Origin: Sphingobacteriales bacterium
Lineage (GTDB): Bacteria > Bacteroidota > Bacteroidia > Chitinophagales > UBA2359
Direction: 5' to 3'
Length of the DNA stretch: 64,000 bases
NCBI GenBank assembly: GCA_016718845.1
Contig: JADKCK010000100.1
Span: 1-64,000 of the forward strand
In this document: one piece after another, positions 27,105-36,407 of the stretch
How positions within the stretch are numbered: the stretch's first letter is position 1
How the letters are laid out: every line of letters starts with the position of its first letter
Notes under the pieces: model-generated
Databases searched by the model: none
Seen by the model: the letters and a program-made list of their open reading frames with translations, nothing else
Told to the model about the DNA's origin: nothing
Translations under genes and position numbers: made by a program

Positions 27105-27402
27105 TACCCCTATCAGTATCACCTTCCCAAGCGGAAGCATACCAGCCGGGGCAAACGTAACTGCCGTTAGAGTAAGAACAACATATACCGCATTAGGTGG
27201 CTCATTCCTAAGCGAGTTGCGCATACGTGCAACGCCTCCTGCTCAGTTTGGTGCCCTTCAAAACGACATCCAACTAAGTACAAACAGTTTTGCTGGTACT
27301 GTTACAAATGCTTTAACAGGTACTTGGGGAGCATTTGACCCCGCTGGTACTTGGACATTGACTTCCGCGAAACATTTGACGATACAAATGCAGGTTCTCT
27401 AG
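27064..27402 (+). CDS. Giant adhesin fragment: P-domain-like module
   Basis: 112 codons. SITFPSGSIPAGANVTAVRV and SELRIRATPPAQFGALQN to DPAGTWTL form the third copy of the P-domain-like sandwich. The frame changes near 27360, continuing as DFRETFDDTNAGSLGIDATI in the next fragment. Confidence 0.55.
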   Translation: MVIKFLQLTFGALNTPISITFPSGSIPAGANVTAVRVRTTYTALGGSFLSELRIRATPPAQFGALQNDIQLSTNSFAGTVTNALTGTWGAFDPAGTWTLTSAKHLTIQMQVL

Positions 27403-27674
27403 GGATAGATGCCACCATTGATAACATACGTATTACCGCCGATTACACCATTCCTGCCGATGCAGGTATTACTTACCAAGTTAATTGGTGGGATGCTGCA
27501 ACAGGTGGTAATTTAGTAGCATCAAACGTTGATCCATTCAATGCAACAGCTATTCCTATTGTATCGGGTGGTATAGATAATACCGTTCCGGGTACTAAAA
27601 CCTATTATGCCGAGTGTTATAACGTAACAGGTAATTGTGGTAGCCCACGTCTTTGCGGCTGTATTTACGGTTAA
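27351..27674 (+). CDS. Giant adhesin fragment: end of P-domain-like module and linker
   Basis: 107 codons. FRETFDDTNAGSLGIDATID then NIRITADYTIPADAG finish the P-domain-like module. Then comes the linker ITYQVNWWDAATGGNLVASN, paralogous to LTWWNAPTGGTQIGTGTPFN at 25450. The end (SPRLCGCIYG) is out of frame; ...VAAVFTVNPLP continues in the next piece. Confidence 0.55.
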   Translation: MDIDFRETFDDTNAGSLGIDATIDNIRITADYTIPADAGITYQVNWWDAATGGNLVASNVDPFNATAIPIVSGGIDNTVPGTKTYYAECYNVTGNCGSPRLCGCIYG

Positions 27675-28713
27675 TCCATTACCAGTTGTAGATGCAGGTC
27701 CTGCTACACTTAATGCGTGTGTGGGTAATGATATTACCTTAACTGGCACGGTAACTATTGGTGGTATTCCTGCTAATGGTACATGGACAAGCACAGGTAC
27801 TGGTACATTTGCCGATGCAACAGCATTAAACACTACCTATACCCCAAGTCCCGCCGATTATTTGGCAGGTACAGTAACCCTTACCTTAACCTCCGAAGAC
27901 CCTGCTGGTCCTTGTGGTACAGTAACCGACAATATTGTGGTAACATTTGGTCAAGTAACCATTACCACAAGCGCCGTTGATGCAGTATGCTTTGGCGGAA
28001 CAGGTACGGTAAGCGTAACAGTAAACACAGGTGCTTCGCCCTATGGTTATTTGTGGAGCAACAATGCAACTACTGCCAGCGCTGCTGCTGTTGCAGGCAC
28101 ATACAGTGTAACAGTAACAGATGCCAATGGTTGTAGTACAATTGGTTCTACAACTATCAACGAACCAACACAATTAACGGCTTCTGCCGTAGCAACCGAT
28201 GCTTTATGTAATGGTGGCAATGGTAGTGTAGCTTTAACCGTTGGTGGTGGTACAGCAGGATATACTTATTTGTGGGACGATACCGCTGCCTCAACAACCG
28301 AAGATTTAGCAAGCGTTGTTGCTAGTACCTATAATGTAACAGTCACCGATGCCAACGGATGTTCTACTGTAGCAAGTGCAACAGTAGCAGAGCCAACACT
28401 ATTAACTGCTTCTGCCGTAGCAACCGATGCTTTATGTAATGGTGGCAATGGTAGCGTAGTAGTAACTGCAAGTGGTGGTACATCACCATACACTGGCGAA
28501 GGTACATTCACTGAAACAGCAGGTACTTACACCTATACCGTAACCGATGACAACGGATGTAGTGCAACCGCAAGTGCAACCGTATCAGAACCAACCCCAT
28601 TAACAGCCTCTGCCGTAGCAACCGATGCTTTATGTAATGGTGGCAATGGTAGCGTAGTAGTAACTGCAAGTGGTGGTACATCACCATACACTGGCGAAGG
28701 GTACATTTACTGA
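27637..28713 (+). CDS. Giant adhesin fragment: PKD-like module and first SprB-type repeats
   Basis: 358 codons. A PKD-like module (GGIPANGTWTSTGTGTFADA, VTLTLTSEDPAGPCGTVTDN) is followed by SprB repeats changing from the TYLWSNNATT type to the SPYTGEGTFTETAGTYTYTV type that makes the long array. It ends at an extra G near 28698 (GGCGAAGGGTAC against GGCGAAGGTAC in sibling copies). Confidence 0.7.
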   Translation: MVAHVFAAVFTVNPLPVVDAGPATLNACVGNDITLTGTVTIGGIPANGTWTSTGTGTFADATALNTTYTPSPADYLAGTVTLTLTSEDPAGPCGTVTDNIVVTFGQVTITTSAVDAVCFGGTGTVSVTVNTGASPYGYLWSNNATTASAAAVAGTYSVTVTDANGCSTIGSTTINEPTQLTASAVATDALCNGGNGSVALTVGGGTAGYTYLWDDTAASTTEDLASVVASTYNVTVTDANGCSTVASATVAEPTLLTASAVATDALCNGGNGSVVVTASGGTSPYTGEGTFTETAGTYTYTVTDDNGCSATASATVSEPTPLTASAVATDALCNGGNGSVVVTASGGTSPYTGEGYIY

Positions 28714-28999
28714 AACAGCAGGTACTTACACCTACACTGTAACGGATGACAACGGATGTAGTGCAACCGCAAGTGCAACCGTTGGCGAACCAAGTGCATT
28801 ACTAGTTTCTGCCGTAGCAACCGATGCTTTATGCAATGGTGGTACAGGTAGCGTAGTAGTAACTGCAAGTGGTGGCACCTCACCATACACTGGCGAAGGT
28901 ACATTTACTGAAACAGCAGGTACTTACACCTACACTGTAACGGATGACAACGGATGTAGTACAGCCGCAAGTGCAACCATATCAGGCCAACACCATTAA
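28670..28999 (+). CDS. Giant adhesin fragment within the 198-bp array
   Basis: 109 codons: the end of one repeat and one full copy (CNGGTGSVVVTASGGTSPYT). It stops where ACCATATCAGGCCAACACC has lost bases against the sibling ACCGTATCAGAACCAACCCC. Confidence 0.5.
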   Translation: MVVHHHTLAKGTFTETAGTYTYTVTDDNGCSATASATVGEPSALLVSAVATDALCNGGTGSVVVTASGGTSPYTGEGTFTETAGTYTYTVTDDNGCSTAASATISGQHH

Positions 29000-29761
29000 C
29001 TGCTTCTGCCGTAGCAACCGATGCTTTATGTAATGGTGGCAATGGTAGCGTAGTAGTAACTGCAAGTGGTGGTACAAGCCCTACACTGGCGAAGGTCGTT
29101 TTACCGAAACAGCAGGTACTCACACCTACACTGTAACGGATGACAACGGATGTAGTGCAACGCCAAGTGCAACCGTATCAGGCCAACACTATTAACTGCT
29201 TCTGCCGTAGCAACCGATGCTTTATGTAATGGTGGCAATGGTAGCGTAGTAGTAACTGCAAGTGGTGGTACAAGCCCCCTACACTGGCGAAGGTACTTTA
29301 CCGAAACAGCAGGTACTTACACTTATACGGTAACGGATGACAATGGATGTAGTGCAACAGCAAGTGCAACCGTTGGCGAACCAAGTGCATTACTAGTTTC
29401 TGCCGTAGCAACCGATGCTTTATGCAATGGTGGTACAGGTAGCGTAGTAGTAACTGCAAGTGGTGGTACATCACCATACACTGGCGAAGGTACCTTTACC
29501 GAAACAGCAGGTACTTACACTTATACTGTAACGGATGACAATGGATGTAGTGCAACAGCAAGTGCAACCGTTGGCGAACCAAGTGCATTACTAGTTTCTG
29601 CCGTAGCAACCGATGCTCAGGTTGTAATGGTGGTACAGGTAGCGTAGTAGTAACTGCAGAGTGGTGGTACATCACCACACACTGGCAGAAGCACCTTTAC
29701 CGAAGTAGCAGGCACCTATACCTACACAGTAACCGATGACAACGGATGCAGGCAACCGCAA

Positions 29762-30637
29762 GTGCAACCGTTGGACAAGCAGGTGGCCAGGTGGTTTTCT
29801 GCCGTAGCAACCGATGCTTTGTGCAACGGTGGCAATGGTAGTGTAGTAGTAACTGCAAGTGGCGGTACAAGTCCTTACACTGGCGAAGGTACATTTAGCG
29901 AATTAGCAGGTACTTACACTTATACGGTAACGGATGACAACGGATGTAGTGCAACCGCAAGTGCAACCGTATCAGAACCAACGAAATTAATAGTTTCTGC
30001 CGTAGCAACCGATGCTTTGTGCAACGGTGGCAATGGTAGTGTAGTAGTAACTGCAAGTGGCGGTACAAGTCCTTACACTGGCGAAGGTACATTTAGCGAA
30101 TTAGCAGGTACATACACCTATACCGTAACCGATGACAACGGATGTAGTGCAACCGCAAGTGCAACCGTATCAGAACCAACTACCTTAATAGTTTCTGCCG
30201 TAGCAACCGATGCAGGTTGTAATGGTGGTACGGGTAGTGTAGTTGTTAGTGCAAGTGGTGGCACCTCACCATACACTGGCGAAGGTACCTTTACCGAAAC
30301 AGCAGGTACTTACACTTACACCGTAACCGACGACAACGGATGTAGTGCAACCGCAAGTGCAACCGTTGGACAAGCAGGTAGTTTGGTGGTTTCCGCCGTA
30401 GCAACCGATGCCTTGTGCAATGGTGGCAATGGTAGTGTAGTAGTAACTGCAGAGTGGGTGGTACTCACCCTACACTGGCGAAGGGCACGCTTTACCGAAA
30501 CAGCAGGTACTTACACTTATACTGTAACGGATGACAATGGATGTAGTGCAACAGCAAGTGCAACCGTTGGCGAACCAAGGTGCATTACTAGTTTCTGCCG
30601 TAGCAACCGATGCTTTGTGCAATGGTGGCAATGGTAG
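29762..30637 (+). CDS. Giant adhesin fragment within the 198-bp array (four to five repeats)
   Basis: 291 codons, the longest frame inside the array. Three spacings in a row are exactly 198 bp here. TFSELAGTYTYTVT replaces TFTETAG in two adjacent copies, a linked variant showing local copy-to-copy duplication. The frame fails near 30455 and 30580, where GAGTGGGTGGTACTCACCC and AAGGTGC carry extra bases. The stretch 29000-29761 between fragments is array sequence with several indels and no long frame. Confidence 0.6.
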   Translation: MQPLDKQVARWFSAVATDALCNGGNGSVVVTASGGTSPYTGEGTFSELAGTYTYTVTDDNGCSATASATVSEPTKLIVSAVATDALCNGGNGSVVVTASGGTSPYTGEGTFSELAGTYTYTVTDDNGCSATASATVSEPTTLIVSAVATDAGCNGGTGSVVVSASGGTSPYTGEGTFTETAGTYTYTVTDDNGCSATASATVGQAGSLVVSAVATDALCNGGNGSVVVTAEWVVLTLHWRRARFTETAGTYTYTVTDDNGCSATASATVGEPRCITSFCRSNRCFVQWWQW

Positions 30638-30805
30638 TGTAGTAGTAACTGCAAGTGGTGGTACAAGCCCCCTACACTGGCGAAGAGCCCACAAACAGCG
30701 GTACTTACTTATACTGTAACGGATGACAATGGATGTAGTGCAACAGCAAGTGCAACCGTTGGCGAACCAAGTGCATTACTAGTTTCTGCCGTAGCAACCG
30801 ATGCT

Positions 30806-31189
30806 TTGTGCAATGGTGGCAATGGTAGTGTAGTTGTTAGTGCAAGTGGTGGTACATCACCATACACTGGCGAAGGTACCTTTACCGAAACAGCAGGTAC
30901 TTACACTTATACGGTAACGGATGACAACGGATGTAGTGCAACCGCAAGTGCAACCGTTGGCGAACCAAGTGCATTACTAGTTTCTGCCGTAGCAACCGAT
31001 GCCGGTTGTAATGGTGGTACAGGTAGCGTAGTAGTAACTGCAAGTGGTGGTACATCACCATACACTGGCGAAGGTACATTTACCGAAACAGCAGGTACTT
31101 ACACTTACACCGTAACCGACGACAATGGATGTAGTGCAAACAGCAAGTGCAACCGTTGGACAAGCAGGTACTTGGTGGTTCTGCCGTAG
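30806..31189 (+). CDS. Giant adhesin fragment within the 198-bp array
   Basis: 127 codons covering nearly two repeats (GGNGSVVVSASGGTSPYTGE). It ends at an insertion near 31138 (GTGCAAACAGCAAGTG against GTGCAACAGCAAGTG). Confidence 0.5.
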   Translation: MCNGGNGSVVVSASGGTSPYTGEGTFTETAGTYTYTVTDDNGCSATASATVGEPSALLVSAVATDAGCNGGTGSVVVTASGGTSPYTGEGTFTETAGTYTYTVTDDNGCSANSKCNRWTSRYLVVLP

Positions 31190-31201
31190 CAACCGGATGC
31201 T

Positions 31202-31456
31202 TTGTGCAATGGTGGCAATGGTAGTGTAGTAGTAACTGCAAGTGGTGGCACCTCACCATACACTGGCGAAGGCACATTCACCGAAACAGCAGGTACTTAC
31301 ACTTACACCGTAACCGATAACAATGGATGTAGTGCAACAGCAAGTGCAACCGTTGGCGAACCAAGTGCATTACTAGTTTCTGCCGTAGCAACCGATGCCG
31401 GTTGTAATGGTGGTACAGGTAGTGGAGCAGCAAGTGGTGGTACAAGCCCCCTATAA
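31202..31456 (+). CDS. Giant adhesin fragment within the 198-bp array
   Basis: 84 codons: one complete repeat and the start of another. The second has lost a block (GGTAGTGGAGCAGCAAGTGG against GGTAGCGTAGTAGTAACTGCAAG in sibling copies), giving the 190-bp spacing. Confidence 0.45.
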   Translation: MCNGGNGSVVVTASGGTSPYTGEGTFTETAGTYTYTVTDNNGCSATASATVGEPSALLVSAVATDAGCNGGTGSGAASGGTSPL

Positions 31457-31508
31457 TGGCGAAGGTACATTCACCGAAACAGCAGGTACTACACTTATAC
31501 TGTAACGG

Positions 31509-32099
31509 ATGACAATGGATGTAGTGCAAACAAGTGCAACCGTTGGCGAACCAAGTGCATTACTAGTTTCTGCCGTAGCAACCGATGCTTTATGTAATGG
31601 TGGCAATGGTAGCGTAGTAGTAACTGCAAGTGGTGGTACAAGCCCCTACACTGGCGAAGGTACATTTACCGAAACAGCAGGTACATACACTTATACTGTA
31701 ACGGATGACAATGGATGTAGTGCAACAGCAAGTGCAACCGTTGGCGAACCAAGTGCATTACTAGTTTCTGCCGTAGCAACCGATGCTTTGTGCAATGGTG
31801 GCAATGGTAGTGTAGTAGTAACTGCAAGTGGTGGCACCTCACCATACACTGGCGAAGGTACATTTACTGAAACAGCAGGTACTTACACTTATACTGTAAC
31901 GGATGACAATGGATGTAGTGCAACCGCAAGTGCAACCGTTGGCGAACCAAGTGCATTAATAGTTTCTGCCGTAGCAACAGATGCAGGTTGCAGTGGTGGC
32001 AATGGTAGTGTATTAGTAAGTGCAAGTGGTGGTACAAGCCCCTTACACAGGTACAGGCACATTCACCCGAAACAGCAGGTACTTATACCTATACCGTAA
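31509..32099 (+). CDS. Giant adhesin fragment: last repeats of the 198-bp array
   Basis: 196 codons with two exact 198-bp copies and the divergent last repeat (ATDAGCSGGNGSVLVSASGG). It ends near 32040-32070, where AGCCCCTTACACAGG and TTCACCCGAAAC carry extra bases. Confidence 0.55.
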   Translation: MTMDVVQTSATVGEPSALLVSAVATDALCNGGNGSVVVTASGGTSPYTGEGTFTETAGTYTYTVTDDNGCSATASATVGEPSALLVSAVATDALCNGGNGSVVVTASGGTSPYTGEGTFTETAGTYTYTVTDDNGCSATASATVGEPSALIVSAVATDAGCSGGNGSVLVSASGGTSPLHRYRHIHPKQQVLIPIP

Positions 32100-32737
32100 C
32101 CGATGACAACGGATGTACTGCAACCGCCAGGGCAACGGTAAGCCAATCTGCCAGTTTAATTGTAACCGCAACAGGTGTTGATGCCCGTTGTAATGGAGAT
32201 AATGGTTCTGTAAATGCAACAGTTACTGGTGGTACATCGCCCTATACGTATGCATGGAGCAATGGCGAAACAACCGAAGATTTATCGGCTGTTGTTGCAG
32301 GTACTTATACCATCACAGTAACTGATTTTAATGGATGCTCGGGTGTAGCTACTGCAATAGTAGCCGAACCTGCTACCTTATCGGCTACCTCAACGATTAG
32401 TAGTATAAACTGTAGTGGTGGTAGTACTGGCGGCGTAAATGTAACAACCACAGGCGGAACAAGCCCTTATGCTTATTTATGGAGCAATGGTGCAACAACC
32501 GAAGACCTGTCGGCATTAACTGCGGGTACTTATGTTGTTACAGTAACAGATGACAATGGTTGTACCACGGTTTTATCGGCTACGGTAAATCAAGCACCAC
32601 CATTCAATGTTAATACTTCTGTAACAGATGCAACTTGCGCCAATAATAATGGCTCTATTAACCTAAGTGTATTTGGAGCTACTCCGGAATATAGCTACAA
32701 CTGGAGCAATGGAAATGGTTCGCAAGACCTTAGTGGT

Positions 32738-35584
32738 TTGTCAGCTGGTACCTACACCGTTACTATTACCGACTTTAATGGTTGTGTAACTACTGCTTCT
32801 GCTACTGTAACAGCTCCGGCTGTACCTACTATTAGCTCGGCAAATGTAGTATGTGCAATAAGTGGCGGTACTATTACAGTAACGGCTTCGGGTACTGGTT
32901 TAACGTATAACATTGGTGCTGGCGCACAAGCTAGCAATGTGTTTAATAACGTAGCAAACGGTACTTATACCGTAACAGTAACAAATGCTGCTGGCTGTAC
33001 TGCCACAACAAGTGTAACGGTAAGTTGTGTAACATGTCCTACACCAGTTGCCAGCAACAATGGACCTGTTTGTGCTGGTTTGGCTGTTAATCTAAGTGTT
33101 AATCCTAACTTAAGTGGCTTAACAGCTACTTATTCATGGAATGGTCCTGGTGGTTCATCAACACAGCAAAACCCAACGGTACCTAACATGACCCCTGCCA
33201 AAGCAGGTGTGTATACCGTAACGGTAACATACAGCAATGGATGTACAGCAACAGCTACTACAACTGTAGTAGTGAATGCTAAACCAACAGTTACAGCAGT
33301 AGCTAGTTGTGTATCGGGAGTTGGACGTATTACGGTAACAGCTTCGGGTACTGGTTTAACGTATAACATTGGTACTGGCTCACAAGCTAGCAATGTGTTT
33401 AACAACGTAGCAAACGGCAACTATACAGTAACAGTAACAAATGCTGCTGGTTGTACAGGTACTGCCAATGTAACGGTAAATTGTACTACTTGCCCTACAC
33501 CAGTGGCTACCAACAATGGTCCTGTTTGTACTGGTTCGGCTATTAACCTAAGTGTTAATCCAAACTTGGTTAGTGGTGTAACAGCTACTTATGCATGGAG
33601 TGGTCCTGCTGGAACATCTACCCAACAAAGCCCAGTTATTGCCAACGCTACACCAGCCAAAGCGGGTACTTACACGGTAACAGTAACATACAGCAACGGA
33701 TGTACGGCAACAGCGAGTACAACTGTAGTAGTAAATGCTAAACCAACAGTTACAGCAGTAGCTAGTTGTGTATCGGGAGTTGGACGTATTACGGTAACAG
33801 CTTCGGGTACTGGTTTAACGTATAACATTGGTACTGGTGCACAAGCTAGCAATGTGTTTAACAACGTAGCAAACGGCACATATACCGTAACGGTAACAAA
33901 TGCTGCTGGTTGTACGGGTACTGCCAATGTAACCGTAAACTGTGTAACTTGTGCAACGCCTGTTGCTAGTAACAACGGACCTGTATGTGTTGGTTCGGCA
34001 ATTAACTTAAGCGTTAATCCTAACTTGACAACTGGTGTAACGGCAACCTACGCATGGAGTGGTCCTACTAATACATCTACACTACAAAACCCTGTTCTTG
34101 CCAATGCCACACCAGCCAAAGCAGGTGTTTACATAGTAACGGTAACATACAGCAACGGCTGTGTAGCAACAGCAAGTACAACTGTGGTGGTTAATGCATT
34201 ACCAACAGCAAGCATTACCGCCAATGGTCCATTAACTTTCTGTGGTGGTGGTTCGGTAACTTTAATTGCTAGCGGCGGAGGTACATATACTTGGAGCAAC
34301 GGAACCGCGACAGCATCTGCGGTTATTACCACAGCGGGTACTTATACGGTAACTGTAACAAGTGCAGGCGGTTGTACAGCAACAGCCTCAACAACTGTAA
34401 CAGTAGAAAACTGCTGTAATGCCAATGGTGGTAGCGTAGTTGTAACAACAGCCTGCCCAGGCGAGCCATTAGTGGCAACCGCATCGGGTTATAACACTGC
34501 TGCCGACTATGCGTTCTATTATTTATTGGTTGATGCAAGTGGCAATATAGTAGCAGTTAATACCACTGGTACGTTTGCTACTACATCGCTTACCGTAGGT
34601 GCAAGTTATACAGTATATGGTTACAGCGTAAAAACCACTACACCTGTTGGCGGACCTAACCCACCAGCAGTAGGCACTAATGTGGGCAGTATCACAGGTA
34701 GTTGCTTTGCATTATCTAATCCGCCAAGCAACTCGGTGACAATAGCTAACCCAATTATTGCTCCTGTAGCAGGCAATAGCTCAGAAGGCTCAACTACTGG
34801 CACCTCGCCATTTACCTACAACACTACTACTATCGAAATTGTAGGCGGCACAGCCCCTTATAATTTTGATTGGACTATAAATGGCTATGTACGTTATGAT
34901 ATAATATACACCGAAACAGGTGCTACCATAACCGTATATTACAGCGATGATGCAAGTTGGTCAGTAACTGTATCCGACAGCAATACTTGTAGCAGCAGCT
35001 CGGCTGTGTTTAGCAATGTATTGGGCAACGTTAATACCTTGTTAGATATTGACAGCTATGCCGTAATACCAACCAATTTAGGCGATGATGGTTCGATAAG
35101 CCTAGTTGTAAGCGGTGGCGATTTCTCGTGTGGTATTTATCAATACGAATGGAGCGGACCCGACACTTGGACAGGCTCTTATGCCACAACAGGTACAGGT
35201 ATTTATACATTAAGTGGCTTGCCAACTGGTTGGTACTCGGTAACAATTACCGACTGTGCAGGCAACACCACCGAAGGTTGGTATTGGGTGCCAGAAGGCT
35301 CTCGCGGACGTACAAAAGCTGTAGAAACATTGAGCGTAATGCCTAATCCGTTTGCGGATAAAGCTATCGTTGAATTTACCGTAAATGTTAGTGGCAACAC
35401 TACCGTAAATGTATACAGCATTGATGGCAAACAAGTGGCAACACTCTACAACGCAACTACCCAAGCAGGCGAAACTTACCAAGTAACTTTGGACGGAGCT
35501 AACCTACCAAGTGGTATGTATTTTGTGAAAATGACTAACGCAAACGGCGAAACAATGCTACAAAAAGCAATGATTAACCGTTAG
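32738..35584 (+). CDS. Giant adhesin, C-terminal segment with T9SS sorting domain
   Basis: 948 codons from a TTG that is not a true start: the same frame is open back to about 32070 (SprB repeats GGTSPYTYAWSNGETTEDLS). Three tandem Ig-like pairs follow (NNGPVCAGLAVNLSVNPNLS, ASGTGLTYNIGTGSQASNVF, NNVANGNYTVTVTNAAGC), then a Cys-containing region (CCNANGGSVVVTTACPGEPL) and a Tyr/Trp-rich region. The last ~80 residues (ETLSVMPNPFADKAIVEFTV to GMYFVKMTNANGETMLQKAM) are a type-A T9SS sorting domain, so this end is intact. A terminator follows 17 bp after the stop. Confidence 0.9.
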   Translation: MSAGTYTVTITDFNGCVTTASATVTAPAVPTISSANVVCAISGGTITVTASGTGLTYNIGAGAQASNVFNNVANGTYTVTVTNAAGCTATTSVTVSCVTCPTPVASNNGPVCAGLAVNLSVNPNLSGLTATYSWNGPGGSSTQQNPTVPNMTPAKAGVYTVTVTYSNGCTATATTTVVVNAKPTVTAVASCVSGVGRITVTASGTGLTYNIGTGSQASNVFNNVANGNYTVTVTNAAGCTGTANVTVNCTTCPTPVATNNGPVCTGSAINLSVNPNLVSGVTATYAWSGPAGTSTQQSPVIANATPAKAGTYTVTVTYSNGCTATASTTVVVNAKPTVTAVASCVSGVGRITVTASGTGLTYNIGTGAQASNVFNNVANGTYTVTVTNAAGCTGTANVTVNCVTCATPVASNNGPVCVGSAINLSVNPNLTTGVTATYAWSGPTNTSTLQNPVLANATPAKAGVYIVTVTYSNGCVATASTTVVVNALPTASITANGPLTFCGGGSVTLIASGGGTYTWSNGTATASAVITTAGTYTVTVTSAGGCTATASTTVTVENCCNANGGSVVVTTACPGEPLVATASGYNTAADYAFYYLLVDASGNIVAVNTTGTFATTSLTVGASYTVYGYSVKTTTPVGGPNPPAVGTNVGSITGSCFALSNPPSNSVTIANPIIAPVAGNSSEGSTTGTSPFTYNTTTIEIVGGTAPYNFDWTINGYVRYDIIYTETGATITVYYSDDASWSVTVSDSNTCSSSSAVFSNVLGNVNTLLDIDSYAVIPTNLGDDGSISLVVSGGDFSCGIYQYEWSGPDTWTGSYATTGTGIYTLSGLPTGWYSVTITDCAGNTTEGWYWVPEGSRGRTKAVETLSVMPNPFADKAIVEFTVNVSGNTTVNVYSIDGKQVATLYNATTQAGETYQVTLDGANLPSGMYFVKMTNANGETMLQKAMINR

Positions 35585-35601
35585 TAAGGTTTGATTGAAT
35601 G

Positions 35602-35644
35602 AAAAAAGCGGCAGCACTCGAAAGGGTGCTGCCGCTTTTTTTTT
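35602..35644 (+). terminator. Terminator of the giant adhesin
   Basis: GCGGCAGCAC-TCGAAAGG-GTGCTGCCGC hairpin flanked by A and T runs. Closely similar hairpins lie at 40215 and 51717. Confidence 0.92.
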
Positions 35645-35695
35645 GCCCAATACAAACCAAACTGAGATGCTACAAAATATTTTTTAGATATTATT

Positions 35696-36188
35696 TTAAA
35701 AAAAATTTGTAATTATTTACCCAAAATCTGTCACAAAAACACTTTTAAGTCACTATAGTACATAACAAATAACTTGCCTAACAAATTGTGCAAACAAAAC
35801 AAATAAATGGCAAGTTTTTAAAACAAAACCACCCATAAATAGCAGTTTGCGTATCATTTTTTGCTAAATTTAAATATGATTTAAAAGAATTTACAATTAT
35901 TTACCCAAAATCTGTCACAAAAACACTTTTGTGTCACTATAGTACATAACAAAGACCTTGCCTACAAATTGTACAAACAAAACGAATAAATGGCAAGTTT
36001 TTAAAACAAAACCACCCATAAATAGCAGTTTGCGTATCATTTTTTGCTAAATTTAAATGTAATTTAAAAAAATTTACAATTATTTACCCAAAATCTGTCA
36101 CAAAAACACTTTTGTGTCACTATAGTACATAACAAAGACCTTGCCTACAAATTGTGCAAACAAAACGAATAAATGGCAAGTTTTTAAC
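35696..36188. repeat. Three direct ~183-bp intergenic repeats
   Basis: TTACCCAAAATCTGTCACAA starts at 35717, 35901 and 36083 (spacings 184 and 182). Each copy runs on through CACTATAGTACATAACAAA and AAATGGCAAGTTTTTAA to TTTTTGCTAAATTTAAAT; the third lacks its last third. Copies 2 and 3 are nearly identical. No gene is seen. The rest of the 35585-36407 gap is AT-rich leader of the RCC1 gene. Confidence 0.9.
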
Positions 36189-36407
36189 AAACTCTTCTCC
36201 TCTTCATCAATACAAATACAGATAGAACCTAGTGATACTAACTATCTTCTGTCCAATTTTTACCCATTCAATTGCTTATATCACAAAAGTTTTTTTGTGT
36301 ATTTGATAACTTTATACCACAATTAAAGCACATTAATCAATACCATTAATAATTCGTTTGTTTTAAATAATTCTTATTTTACATTAAATCATTTTTTACT
36401 TATTTTA

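Larger units (their letters stand above)
28170..32150 (+). repeat. Array of about twenty 198-bp (66-codon) SprB-type repeats
   Basis: GCCGTAGCAACCGATG or close variants occur 20 times between about 28186 and 31968. After one longer unit (228), nine of the remaining spacings are exactly 198 bp; the others are 199, 197, 196, 201, 202, 191, 197, 199 and 190. The unit encodes SAVATDALCNGGNGSVVVTA, SGGTSPYTGEGTFTETAG and TYTYTVTDDNGCSATASATV. Copies are nearly identical at DNA level. Spacings that are not multiples of three mark indels that break the frame. Confidence 0.92.
14700..35584 (+). pseudogene. Giant SprB-like T9SS adhesin gene, ~6,960 codons, interrupted by frameshifts
   Basis: One protein is spread over many frames. 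It has an N-terminal signal region, then a nidogen-like sandwich, a right-handed beta-helix, dozens of Ig/PKD-like modules (pattern CxG ... YxWSP ... TYTVTVTxxxGC), a GEVED domain, five 77-residue tandem modules, P-domain-like modules, about twenty 66-residue SprB-type repeats, and a T9SS sorting domain at 35334-35584. No other start or stop context (promoter, RBS, terminator) exists inside, so a single transcription unit is the simplest reading. Paralogous copies inside the window identify many breaks as one- or two-base indels. Such proteins are exported by T9SS and act as gliding or attachment adhesins. Whether the gene is truly broken or the consensus is faulty cannot be settled here, so the pieces are also listed separately. 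Confidence 0.8.

Noticed and set aside
28707..32099. Series of minus-strand frames of about 65 codons rich in Leu, His and Arg
   Set aside because: They recur with the 198-bp period and are antisense shadows of the SprB repeats.
28170..32150. Diversity-generating retroelement target
   Set aside because: The repeats are conserved rather than hypervariable at adenines, and no reverse transcriptase is in the window.
35696..36188. CRISPR or origin-like iterons
   Set aside because: Only three long (~183 bp) direct copies with no spacers; no DnaA boxes or replication gene nearby.
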